Shown here: one piece after another, positions 49,151 to 61,038 of the stretch
Layout: every line of letters begins with the position of its first letter
Position numbering within the stretch: position 1 is the stretch's first letter
DNA from: Antedon mediterranea
Taxonomy: Eukaryota; Echinodermata; Crinoidea; Comatulida; Antedonidae
Assembly: GCF_964355755.1 (NCBI RefSeq)
Contig: NC_092674.1
Location: 22,286,001 to 22,350,000 of the forward strand
Direction: 5' to 3'
DNA: 64,000 nt
Position numbers and translations under genes: made by a program
Notes under the pieces: model-generated
What the model saw: the letters and a program-made list of their open reading frames with translations, nothing else
What the model was told of the DNA's origin: nothing
The model's database searches: none

Positions 49151-50575
49151 CAAGAAGTAATGCAGCAGAATACTTTGCTTGAAGTCTAACAGACAGGCTA
49201 GCGAGAAGAACAATGTGTAGCTTGTATCATAGAGATGTAGATTTAGTAGGAAGACTCATCCCTGTCGAAAAAGCACTATATATGGTGACAACATTCAATA
49301 CAAAGAGAGGAGATTAAACTTAGTGTTTGTAACATCTAGTCCAATGTTGTATAAAGTGCAATATAAAAAACCATTGTCCATTACATAGTTTTAAAAAGTA
49401 GCAGATAAAACCAGCAGTTACTCCTGTTCTCCTTATCTCTATCTTTATAATACTCTCTTTGTTTATACTATTTGCTTGTGATATATACTTTCCTATATTT
49501 GTACATAAAATAAATAAGTGCATACTTCTGACCAACCCTTGCAGTCAACATTCACCAAAATGGCTATTTGATTAAATTTGTAATTAATAAGTTTTGACCA
49601 ACTGACCGACCAACTTAAGACTATGATGCAAAAGATAATGATCCTTTTTTGAGAATAGGTATATACATTATAGAACATGCCTATTGATTTTCATAAAAAA
49701 TTGATATATTGGTCATGTCACAAAAGCTTATATTAAAATCTGACTGACTGTATCTTTCATACGAGAAATTAAATAGCACTATTCTTTTAACATGGACCAA
49801 AACATCAAGTACTGAGCTCTCTCTCTCTCTCCAAATAACATTTTCCCTGATATATTTTGCCAAGTACTTCACTCAGTTTCTGAGTGTTTTCATTTTCTTA
49901 TTAAAATGTGTAATTAAAAAAACAGTCATCAGATTGATTTATTTCATTACAATATTATAAAAATAAATTTATATTGTATGAACAAACTTGTTCCTATGTA
50001 TATTATGTCATAGTGCAAAATATAAATAGTGTATTGTAAAGAGATAGTATATAAGAACATTTATAGCTAATTTACAGTTTTATAAATGTGGCTTCAAAAT
50101 GACAACAATAATGACAGTGCAGCATGGAATTAGTCAGGCTTAATGAATGAAAATACTCTTAATTCAGCATAAATGTACCTTTTTTTTTACTGTGGAAAGT
50201 AGATAAAGTATAGGTAGTGCACACTAAATGTTTGATTTTAGTTTAACTTATTTCTCCAAGGTTATACATTGTTATTCATCAGCCTATGTTGAAATGTGTA
50301 AAATGTTTACAAAAGGGTGTGAGTTTAATAGTTCAATTTTCTAAATTGGAAAAAATAATGTGATATGAAATCAACGAATCGAATGACAAGGAGACAAGGA
50401 TACACTTGTTGTTTTATAATATTTGCTGTTTATACAATAAAAAGTACCTCATGGACATTTTTGAAAACTATATTATATAGATAGAGTGTATTCTTGTATA
50501 GTGTTGTTTAGGATTGCTTGATCTGTCATACTCCTGTTTTGTTACATTGTATAGTTGAAATAAAAATACAATAGT
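49151..50575 (+). other. Probable 3' UTR with polyadenylation signals
   Basis: AT-rich, no ORF of note. AATAAA occurs near 49509, at 50436-50441 and at 50559-50564; the last two lie in a TG-rich setting and are the best candidates for the main transcript end. No transcript evidence. Confidence 0.4.
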
Positions 50576-52387
50576 GATTAGAATATGAATGAAGTTATAA
50601 ATTTATTTTGTCTTTGTTTAATTTTTTGGAAGGTTTACATGGCAAAAATCATTATACTTTAATGATATAAAGTTCAAATCATATAATATAAACGTGCAGA
50701 ACTATACATGGTGTACCTCAAACATTATGTCATTATATGTCTCTAGTTTTAACATCAAAAAGGATACAGGTATTTGATTACTTTATAAAATAGGTTGACC
50801 GTATTCAATATGTCATCATAGGTCATATTGTTGATGGAATATCAAGTAGCTATGATGTGTTTTCCATTACTTTGAGTATGAATTATACTGTCGCACTTCA
50901 ATTTGAACACTTCAGTTTTATTTCAGTTCTACAATTTAGGCCATTTTAATATGTTTTGCTTAGCTTATAGCATTTCAGAGATATGAAATACTGGTGAAAT
51001 AGGTAAAACTGCGTTTTAATCTCAAGATTTCACATCTCCAACGTCCTGAATCAACCCATTATATTTTGTTCTCATGCATCTTCATAAAGCAATAAGACTC
51101 ATCATCACAATTATAGAAATTTTTCGTTTTCATAGATTTTGAAATTGTTCATTTACTAATTTAAAGACACATTCCATCATTATCATTTTCTTCTTGTCAT
51201 GTTATTTATAGATTAATTATGTGCACTGGATTCTACCTTTTTGCTGAATCACCATTTAAGCCAGTCTACACTAGAAAACTGTAAAGTGTGTTACTTTAGA
51301 CTTCCTTCCGCAAACTTGTTTCTGCAATTTGCTGAAGTTTGTCAACTGGTCTACACTAGCATACTTTACTTGCCGAACTCAAAGTTTACAAGCTTTAGAT
51401 CAAACTTGAAAATAATGTTTTATGCAGCTTCACAATTAAATATCATGCAAAGCAAAAATGTATTGTTTTTATTTCTTAATTTACTAATTTTATTATGTAT
51501 TCAGAAGAACAAATCTTATAAATTGATTTTCTAACATAAGTGAAATTGGAAAAAATGTCTGTACTAGTTTTTTTTTATTGTGTACATATGCAGTGGAGAA
51601 AAAACCCTGACTATACTATAAAGCTTGGTTCACACTTGGACACACTCAAGGACGTATGTGCAACACAAGTGAGTTGGCCAATCACAAGTTCAGATGGTTC
51701 ATGTCATAATCAAATTGCTTGCAGTGTACTTATGTGTTGCATTCGAGTGGGAACCTACTTTAATAGTTACCTTGTTCAGGTCCAGACTTGTAGCCGGCCA
51801 TTGGTTGGACATCACTAAATCAATTTATAAATTGAGAATCATTTTAATTTAAAAGTGTCTGCATATGTACACAAATTAAGCAATCCTTGTTTCAGTTAAA
51901 GGAGTAGTGGCAGGGTTTTAACACAAAACAAAATTGGTAGTGATAACTAATTTGTGCCTCTTGGAATTGAATAGGAAGATGTTTTTGCCCAAGCCTGAAG
52001 TGAATTGTACCAAATGTCTGGGCCTGTTTTAAAAAAATGGTTTTCTGAAATAGTTTTTATAAAACAGATTACATTTCTCCACAAAACTTTAAAAACCGGT
52101 ATTTGACCGCCGATTGGGGTTTTTAAAAGCATTATAAAAAATATGCTGTCAAGAAAATACCGTTCTTTTAAAATATTTTTTTTATATTATGTCCTATTAT
52201 CTTGCCCTATCTGTCAAGTCATGTAAGAGTTTGGAAAACATTTTGATTTTTTATGTTTTTTACATTAATTTATTTTTAAAGCAATCTACTGAACAATTTT
52301 GTGCAAAATATACCTAGTGTTCAATTATTTGTAGTATCATTTGTTTTATTTTCATTGCATTTTTCTCATTTGCATCTTCATTCATAG
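50576..52387. other. Gap before alternative tail exons
   Basis: AT-rich DNA; apart from MITE family C copy 3 (51620-51757) I see nothing coding. Confidence 0.5.
51620..51757. mobile_element. MITE family C, copy 3
   Basis: AAGCTTGGTTCACACTTGGA at left, GAGTGGGAACCTACTT at right, GGCCAATCACAAG inside. Inverted ends as in copies 1 and 2. Confidence 0.6.
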
Positions 52388-52487
52388 AGGTCAAATTGCA
52401 TGAGGGAAGATGGTGTATTTTGTTCAATCTACCAGCGTTCAGATCGTTTAATTACACCGCATGGAAGTCTTGATAATGGCAGTCTGG
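52388..52487 (+). CDS. Candidate alternative tail exon A1
   Basis: After acceptor TTCATAG the frame reads RSNCMREDGVFCSIYQRSDR then LITPHGSLDNGSL, to donor GTAAAT. Entry is phase 0, fitting exon 29 or 30; exit is phase 1. An open 100-nt frame with ordinary codon use in AT-rich DNA supports it. No homologue recognised. Confidence 0.45.
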
Positions 52488-53472
52488 GTAAATTCATCAT
52501 TTCATATCATTTTTCATTGTTAAATTATCACTACTATACGATATACTGATTCAGATATACTAGTACTAGCCATACATTTGTCCTTTTTTAGTGCAGTAAT
52601 CCTAGAAATTAGATTTCAAAGTACCTGCTCACAGCCACATCAATTGAAATTACATCTGTATGTTGGCTATTAGACATTGAAAGAAAATATATTGTTTGGT
52701 CAGCGCCACCACTGAAGTGAGATAACATTCTCCACTTCTGACACCTCATTTTTACATATAAAACCTTTTATCTGATTCCGTATAGTAATAGTTTCTGCAT
52801 TTAATTAAAATAAAGTAGATTTTTTATGTAAAATAAAAATAGATACTGCTGTATACTGTAAATGCAAACCCCAAATTTAAAATGTAGTATGTGTGTCAAG
52901 AAAGAAATAAATACCACAGATATGATATGAAATAAAGATAACTGTTAGCATATTTTGCTATCAAAGCTTTGTGATTGATATACTTATTCATATCAACAAT
53001 AAATTATATTGTTTTTGCTACTTTACAAAGTTCTTTTGTATGGTATTTATATTCTGGTGCTTATCTGTGCTTTGCAATAGTTTGTTTAAAATAAACCAAT
53101 AATGTTGACCTATTTCCCTTCAATTTCAACATTTACTATTTAATGCATGCAAAACTTCAATTTAAATTAAGAAACTATATGGAAATATTAATTAAACAGG
53201 CCTAAACAGTCTTCATGATGTTTCTGGAGCCTCCCATATTCCTATTGTTTTTCCAAAAATTATGAAACCCTGCATTGGCCGCTTTGTGTTAGTAATAAAT
53301 TAACCATTTGTCAAAATTAGTACCCCTTTTGCTTGAACTTTGTCAAATGTACAGTTTGTTTGGTATTCAATATTGTTTGAAGTTTACAGAAACTTACATA
53401 CAAGGAAACTGTGTTGTGGTGCTTTATTTGTATGACAATGTTCGTTTGTTGTTTTGCTACTAATTCAAACAG

Positions 53473-53548
53473 GCACTGAAAATGTAAGCTATCTAGTTGA
53501 TCAGAATGGCTCTGAGTTGCATACCTTTTCCCATACTGAACTTAACAG
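53473..53548 (+). CDS. Candidate alternative tail exon A2
   Basis: Between AACAG and GTAAGC. Phase 1 entry fits A1 (G|GC). Reads GTENVSYLVDQNGSELHTFS then HTELNR, exiting in phase 2. The agreement of phase and frame with A1 is the main support. Confidence 0.45.
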
Positions 53549-54995
53549 GTAAGCCATTACTAATTATGACAAGGTGGCTTTGCATTCCTATTCTTTTTTC
53601 TTTTTTATTTTCCGTTGGCTTTATTTCAATTTTTCAAATTCTCTTTTAATTCTAAAGGTAAGGGGTTTGTTTCATTTATTGAAAATTCTCCACATATATT
53701 AAATTAAAAATTTGAAAACATATTAAAATGTGTAGAAGGAAAATAATAATATAAGTTTGAAGAAAACTTCTGACTCACATACCGTAAATAAACTAAAAGA
53801 TACTATATAAGGGTTAATAAGTTATACAGTATGTTTCTACATCCCAATTCCTGGTTGGAGTGGCATGTCTAATCGGCAACATGTGCTGTTGATGATATGC
53901 TACAGTAAATGATGTGCAATTTTATATATTATTGTTCTTTGATATTCCACAATTTGTAGTTGTCTTTAAGGTTTATACTTAAGGATTATTTTCACTGTTA
54001 TACTAAAAAAATTCTAATTTTTTCAAGCATGCAATGACTTATTACTTACGAGATACTGATCTATTTTATACTGTGTCTTCATTTTAACGTTGTTCGTTAC
54101 AGTTCTGTTCAGTTAGTTCCTTGATGTGTTGTTAGATTGTACTGAAATGTACTGAAATGATTCTTAATTAGTTATTTTAGTCTATTTGTGATTTTGAGGT
54201 ATGGTGTTCTTTTCTTATAGACTTTTTGAGTTCGGTTAAGTATTTTAATAATATAAAATAAAATAATAGTTTTGTTTGTGTGTTTTGTGAGTAGTTGAGT
54301 TTTGCCTCTTTTTCACAAACATTGAAGTTTCCGTCTATGGTAGAAGTAGTTTTACTGTATAAAATCTTTAATTTGTTAATATATTTGATTGTTTTTCTCA
54401 TTTTGTTTATTTGTTAGTAGGATGTAATAAATATAGTTTGTCAAAACAAATTGACAAAACAACAAACACAATTTAATTTCTCTCTAGAGACACACTACAT
54501 TCTATCACAATACATTTATTTATACAGTAGTAGAAAGGAAAATCTTCAAGGAGTTGGTTTCTATAAAGTTAGCAGTGTTTTTATTTACAATATTGACATA
54601 CTATTGCCATATATTTTAATTAGTTTTTTTTTTCTCTTTTGTGGCGCAAACACCACTTTTATTCACATTCATATTATCTCATATTACATAAAATCGTATT
54701 ATTTAACTTGTAAATGTCGTTACAGTTCATAAGTAACATTTTTACATATATGAATTCTGTATTACTCCTTTTTTCATTAATTTTCTTATATTTTGTTATA
54801 CACTTGACAGGATCATCATTATCATCTATCCCGTTTTAAAATAGTTCACACATTTTCATTTGTTTGTTTTCATTTTACAACCCGGATTATACAATATATT
54901 TATATACATGATAAAAAAAAAACAATAATAGCTCAGTACCACCAGTAACCCGTATCACCGTAATTCCTTTTCGGTTAATCGTATCAAGTTAGAAT

Positions 54996-56057
54996 TTATA
55001 TTATCATAATCTTATTTCTTAAAGCTACCCATTTTTCTATACTTGTTTCTTTATTGTTATATGTTTCACATTCAATGTTATATAACATATTGCTTTTAAA
55101 TGAATTCCATAAAGATTTACCCACTGGCTTATTTAGTGCAGATAACATTTTTATTCTATAAATAGTAAATGCTGCAAAAGTGTAAATATAATCTATTAGC
55201 TTATCTCCCGTTCCTAGTATTAATTGTTTAAATGATATATTATTGTGATTTAAACTTACAAAGATACTAAGCATTTTCCTCCAATATTTCTGAATAAATC
55301 TACAACTAAAAAACAAATGATTTTCATTTTCAATTTCTCCACATTTGTCACACGTTTGTGTTTCCTTAACTTTCCACTGATACAGCCGTTTGTTGGTAGG
55401 CAGTATTCTATGTAACATCTTATAATTGAATTGTGCTAGTTTCTTATCTTTCATTTTACATACTTTCCGTAACCAAGAAGTTTTCCAATCAATGTTGTTA
55501 TCATTGAAGTACTCTTCCCATTTTAGTTGTGACATTGGAATAATGAAATATTCTTTCACAAACCATGAGTATATTAGTTTGGTAGTATTAATCTCATACT
55601 TAATCCCAACTACTTCATCATTATCATCACAATTGAAAATATCTACCTCCTTAATAATACGTTTCCATTGAATTGGTATTGCCTTAATAATGCACAAATA
55701 CTCATTTAACCAGTTTGTTTTACATTGTAGTTTCACCAGTATTTCGTTCGATGTTAAAAAAGTGTTCTTATTAACAATGTCTTTAATACTGATAATGCCA
55801 CTGTCAATCCAATGCTTGTAGAAAAGCGTTTTTTTTTTTAGTTTAACGTAGTGGTTTCCCCACAGTTGCTCATTCATTATATCGTTATAAGTTTCAGGTT
55901 TTTTTTTAGAGATTCTGTTATAATTTATGTAGGCTTTTATCATATTTTTGTAAAACAGTGGAATTTTATCAGAATTAACATCAATAATGTTATAACATGA
56001 CATATTAAGTAAAACATTAACATCACATATTTTAATTAGTTGTTGGCCCATATACAT
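54996..56057 (-). mobile_element. LINE 3' ORF fragment (L1/Tx1-like, zf-RVT domain)
   Basis: An open 353-codon frame on the - strand. It contains KLAQFNYKMLHRILPTNKRL and then CDKCGEIENENHLFFSC, the reverse-transcriptase zinc-binding (zf-RVT) domain found after the RT domain of L1/Tx1-type LINEs. No RT or endonuclease part is seen upstream, so it is a 5'-truncated copy, but the remaining frame is unbroken, implying a recent insertion. It lies between candidate tail exons A2 and A3. Confidence 0.8.
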
Positions 56058-56184
56058 ATGTTTTTATTTTAGTGACTACAATAACAACACTATTTTTCTC
56101 TAAAATTTAAAATTAACACCAACATGTTTATTAAAATAGGATAGATCTACATACTGATATATGTATACATAGACTTTATTTCAG

Positions 56185-56278
56185 CTAATTGAAAAGAAAC
56201 AAAAAATCGTGGTTAGTTCATCCACATGTGAAACAGAAAGTATGCTAGAACCCATAAAGGTGGATAATTCACAGATAG
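56185..56278 (+). CDS. Candidate alternative tail exon A3
   Basis: After TTTCAG, phase 0 reads LIEKKQKIVVSSSTCETESM then LEPIKVDNSQI, to donor GTAAGC (phase 1). It fits exon 29 or 30 directly. If entered from A2 (phase 2) it gives S then stop. Charged and cytosolic-looking; unknown family. Confidence 0.35.
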
Positions 56279-56857
56279 GTAAGCTGAAACCCTGTTGACA
56301 ATAGTTTTCATCAGCTGCCGAAACATATTTTTGTTTTCCATTAGTTTGTGTAGGCAGAAACATTCAATTGTTGTTCATATGTTTTCATCAGCAGAAAGGT
56401 TATTTGAACTGTTCCTTCAAATTTTCTCATCAAACTTTATTTCAACCGTTGCCCACATTGTTATTAAAAACTGTTTTTCCATTCCAAAATTTGTGTTTTG
56501 CATTTAAAAAAAAAATAATTATTACAATATTACATTGTCTATTTTCAATGAAAGGTATATTATTGTTAGTTTTCAAGAATGTTTTTTTTTAAACCAAAAT
56601 CACATTAGAATAGTAGTGTTTCCTTCTAAAGTTACTCATATCTACCCACCAATTAGCAGCTTCACAAGATGACTCTTACATAAATAAGGAAAGAGGGTTG
56701 AAAGATTTGATAGTAAAATCATACAAATTAGCAAAGGCTGAAAAATTTTTCTTTAAAAATAATGTTGTTATCTTATATTTTTAGATTCACTTAAACCCAA
56801 ACCAATAAACTACCTAGAAACTGTATTTTTTACAGCTATATAGTCTATCATTTCATA

Positions 56858-57618
56858 GGGCGCGTTTATACAACACGCTATTACACGCATATTCTACACG
56901 CCTACGACAAGTGTGTTGTATAACAACAAAGAGATTCCGTGTAATGAGATTTTAATTGCAAAAAAGGCTACTTGGCTGAATCCTAAAATTTGGTGGATTC
57001 CCGGTCGCCGTTACCGTGTTGGAAGTGTCCTCAGGGTATATTTTGACCTCTCGTTAAAACAGGTCGTAATATCAATCATGTCATGCGACATTGCTAACAA
57101 GATTGGGCCCATTTATTGCTGCTTCGCTGCCAGCAATCATCCTCCTACCACGTCTTACGCCTAGCCTAGTGGGGCCAACTCGTAGAGGTAGTAGGCATCT
57201 ATCGTTTCCCACTCCAAACAGAATAAAAAAAATAACATCGCAAAAATGGCATCTTCTTCCATAGTGTATAGATGAAACAATGAAACCCTTAAAATAACTT
57301 TTATTAATTTAAATGAACCGAGAACAAAATAAACAACAATGCAAACGTGAACGAATACAATATAATGAAAATGGTAAAAACCGCGCGAATCGACAGCGAG
57401 GAGGCGACGATGATTGTTGACAACTCAGCCAATTCAAGCGCGATCAACGATTTGACCTTTTATCCTAGCATGCACTGCGTGTTGATGAAACTTCCGGTAT
57501 AACACGGTATCGTGATTTCTAGTATAACAGCAAACGTTAAGGTGGGTTGACCTCGGTCCGAACAACACGCTAAAAATTAAAGCCGTGTTCAAATTTAGGG
57601 TGTTGTATAAACACGACC
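56858..57618. mobile_element. Inverted-repeat element (about 0.76 kb)
   Basis: Left GGGCGCGTTTATACAACACG, right GGTGTTGTATAAACACGACC, about 20 bp imperfect. ATA flanks both sides, as at the 11608 element. The interior is CpG-rich compared with its surroundings; no credible ORF. Confidence 0.7.
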
Positions 57619-58729
57619 ATAGATAGTATAGTACAGCTATAGAGTCAGTGGAGTATTATTGGCTTATATTAGGCTATGATCTGCAATAGTTGTACCAACA
57701 GTCATACCATACTATTCGTACTTAATACATTTATTATTCGCATCTTTTTGCTTTTGCTGTTTCCATTCTATGTTTTTATACATAATATTTGTCTTTAATT
57801 TCATTCTAAGCTTCTTTCCTAATAACATTACTACCAATATATTAAACAAATATCTGTATTTAACATTTACTATAAGTATAACATTTAAACATTTTATGGT
57901 TACTGACATTTTCACTGTAATCATATTATTTACTTATTTTGTTTTAAAGCCTACATCTTTGATAATCCAAATTTTATGGTAATTAACTTTGCTACTATTG
58001 ATGTGAATTTGAAAGTAACTTATATACTGTACTTTTATATTATAGATTATATGCTAATTTTGCTTTTATAATGTGAGGATTAATTCAACTTCATATAGAT
58101 TCAGATAGATGCTTAGATTTTTGTAGTATTTGTGTTTTTGTCCTGTTAATTTAAGTTTCTTTTCCTGTTGGCATTTCTTAGTAAATATATTGTTTTATTT
58201 TAGATTAATAGATAGCATTATCTATTTTATTGGTATTTTTTTTAGTGACTATTGTTTTTTAGCTACATAAATTGTACTATGATCAAATAATCACCGCATT
58301 CTGTTAAAAAAATATTGTTATGTTATGCTTTTAATAAATAGTCTATATTAATGATATTATAATAATTTGAATGAAATTTTCTTTGTGTGTTTTTCTGGTT
58401 AAATATGTAATTTTAATTATGTGTTTTAAAACGTAACTCAGTTTATGGCAACGTCATGTACTAAAAATATGGTTCACAATATATGATTCATCAAAACTTG
58501 CTCTTTTAGAAATGTTGACTCTTCTAAGACACAACAAACTTCACTTTTGAAATTTAATTCTTGTAATAATAACACTACATGTCTTCAATTTCATTTGTTC
58601 AACAAAACCCGTTTTCATTGTTTGTAGCATAAACTTCCTCCAAAGCATTCATTCAATTTTGTTATTATTTTATATGTTGTTATTTCTTTTAATATATATG
58701 TCTGTTACGTTTTGTTATTTACTTTACAG

Positions 58730-58781
58730 TTTTGAAGCACCAGTGAATTGTGTTGTTGAAATTTACATTAATATCCATTGA
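58730..58781 (+). CDS. Candidate alternative terminal exon A4
   Basis: After TTTACAG, phase 2 entry from A2 reads SFEAPVNCVVEIYINIH then TGA at 58779-58781. Phase 1 entry from A3 gives VLKHQ and a stop. Very short; could be chance. Confidence 0.3.
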
Positions 58782-58860
58782 GACATTCCTGAGTTTCTAG
58801 AGATTGTATTCAGCGCTATTGTACTATTATTTGACATACTATATTTGTCTTTCATTGCAG

Positions 58861-59004
58861 CTACATAACATGAAGGAAAAGGTACAGGTGTTGAAACAAG
58901 AAGAAACGAAAATCTCAGAAGAGAATTTGGAAATCGGAACATACGAGTTGATGTACCACAATTCGAAAAATGAAACAAAAAAAATTCAGTTGTCTGTACT
59001 ATGA
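58861..59004 (+). CDS. Candidate alternative terminal exon A5 (coiled-coil-like)
   Basis: After CATTGCAG, phase 0 entry reads 47 residues beginning LHNMKEKVQVLKQEETKISE, rich in Lys and Glu and helix-prone, to TGA at 59002-59004. It fits exon 29 or 30 directly; entered from A2 it gives SYIT and a stop. AATAAA follows at 59101. It could be the tail of this gene or a separate unknown exon. Confidence 0.4.
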   Translation, partial: LHNMKEKVQVLKQEETKISEENLEIGTYELMYHNSKNETKKIQLSVL

Positions 59005-60774
59005 CACTATGATTAAAAGACCACCATCTTATTTAATTGTAATTTGTATACATACTTATGGAAGTACAGGTTGTATTAATACTGATATTAAAACTCTTAT
59101 AATAAATGATTATACAATTGACAGTCCCCCCTGAAAGCATAATAAATGGATAGCTCTAAATAATTGCTGCTTTTAAAACACGGGAAATTAGTACCAAATT
59201 GAACATGATATAGATTTTCTAGGCCTAATATTATTAGTTAGATAACTTTTTCAACGTTAAGGAATTATAGATTAGATAGAACATTTATCGCCTTAAAATG
59301 TGTCCTCAAAAGAATTTTATAATTATTAGCCTACATTCCATATTTCAAACAAACATTATATTTTACTAAATTTGTGATCATGTTTAATGTTTTATAAAGA
59401 TGTATTATATTTTAAAAAGTAATTTTATTGAGAACAACATAAAATAAAGAAAAATTAAAAAAAATATACTACATGTAGAAGAATTGTAGGTGAATCGATT
59501 TAGCAAATAAACATGAAACTGATAAAAATAATTTAGCATAGCAGTTAAGCTTTTTTTTTAGACATTTCACTTTAATAGGCCTACATAAATTAATGTTAAT
59601 TAAGTACTGTAGGGCTTCTTGATGGATTAATTAGGCTTACATGCCTATTACTTTGAAGGAAGTAATTTTGGGTCCGTTTGTAATGTAATCTTGAAAGCTA
59701 CTACTGAAAAAAATCTAATGAGGGCCACTTATTTAGGCCAAATTAATATATAATTTGTGATAAACTTCGCCGTAAAAAATAAAAGTTCCTGCACATTATG
59801 CGTACTCAGCTGCATAGAATGATTTTTTCTAATACATCTATGGTCGGCTGTAATTATACTCTTGCTCATTATGTTGAGCAGGAGAATTACTTTTTAGTTG
59901 TAGTCGCATATTGGAAACGAAATGTGTCACCGGTAATGTGTGGATCACAATAGGATACCTAATGTGTGAAATTTAGTAACTTTGAAACGCAATCGATATA
60001 GGTCTTTCTTCTTTAGATGTAAATAGACAGATATTATTTTGACGAGAATGAAATTTATATTAATTATTTCTATACAAAATTTTTGTTATGAAATTTAGTT
60101 TTTCATATTTACTAATAATATTTTGAAAAAAAAAAATCAGATGTGAGTGAACCACTCGGAATATATTTACGATAATTCAATAAATTAAAATAACATTTAG
60201 TTGTGTTACTAGTGTAGTTTCTGTTTCTCTTTTCATCGATTGATAGATTAAATATAGGTAATTGATATTTTGAACAATAAATTAGTATAAACCAATATGC
60301 CAAGATTACCGTAGGTACACTACGTTCCGACATGGTGTGTAAGCCTATATTCCCATTTCGTCATTGTGGTCACATATACTCTAATCGTATATAAATGACA
60401 ACAGTGTCTCAACTCAGCACAGCAAATAGGAGTAATTATTTAAATGGGATAGTTATACAAATTAAGTTTTGAATTTTAGTATCGAAATGCAAGGTGTCAC
60501 AGTGACAATTTGTTACGCCTACGTTGTTCACTATTAGTGGCTATGGTGTTTTTAATACTCCTACTGTATATTACTGGGCATGATGTTACCTCTAGTCCTC
60601 TACTATAAGAATTGTGTTTTGCCAGAAAAGAGAAAAAGACAGGTTAGATATATTTATATGATTTAACTTGCTGTAAAAGGCCTGAATGAGCATACCTTGG
60701 TAAAACAATTTGTAAGCTAAGCTAAAAGTGAAAGGGATTCTATGTCACCTAATATACTTCAATTTACGATATAT
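59005..60774. other. Downstream flank, no gene recognised
   Basis: AT-rich DNA. AATAAA at 59101 could serve exon A5. The stretch 60430-60650 is similar in parts to 63500-63720 (ATAGTTA-AAATTAAGT and GCAAGGT-TCACA words), pointing to diverged duplicated repeat DNA. Confidence 0.45.
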
Positions 60775-61028
60775 TTTGTATAGACAGTATACATTGTAAA
60801 AGAAAAAAACACTTTATTTTGTTTTTATAAAACAATTTATTAGGAATGTATTTATTATGATTTTATAAATTGCGCCGCCTATCGATACACTTTTTGACAT
60901 GTTTGCCAATAGAGGGCTTAAAACCGAAATTTAAATCACGAGAAGCGCGCCGCCTATTGATATACAAATTGAAATTATTGCCGGTAGAGGGCTTAAAACA
61001 GAAAATAAAGCTCACATTCCATGTTTTC
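60775..61028. repeat. Diverged repeat block with GCGCCGCCTAT units, left of foldback copy 2
   Basis: Two units of about 75-80 bp, each GCGCCGCCTATYGATA ... ATTGCCRRTAGAGGGCTTAAAA, preceded by GTATACATTGTAAAA. The same block with two more units is on the other side of the foldback element. Confidence 0.75.
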
Positions 61029-61038
61029 AATGATCAAA

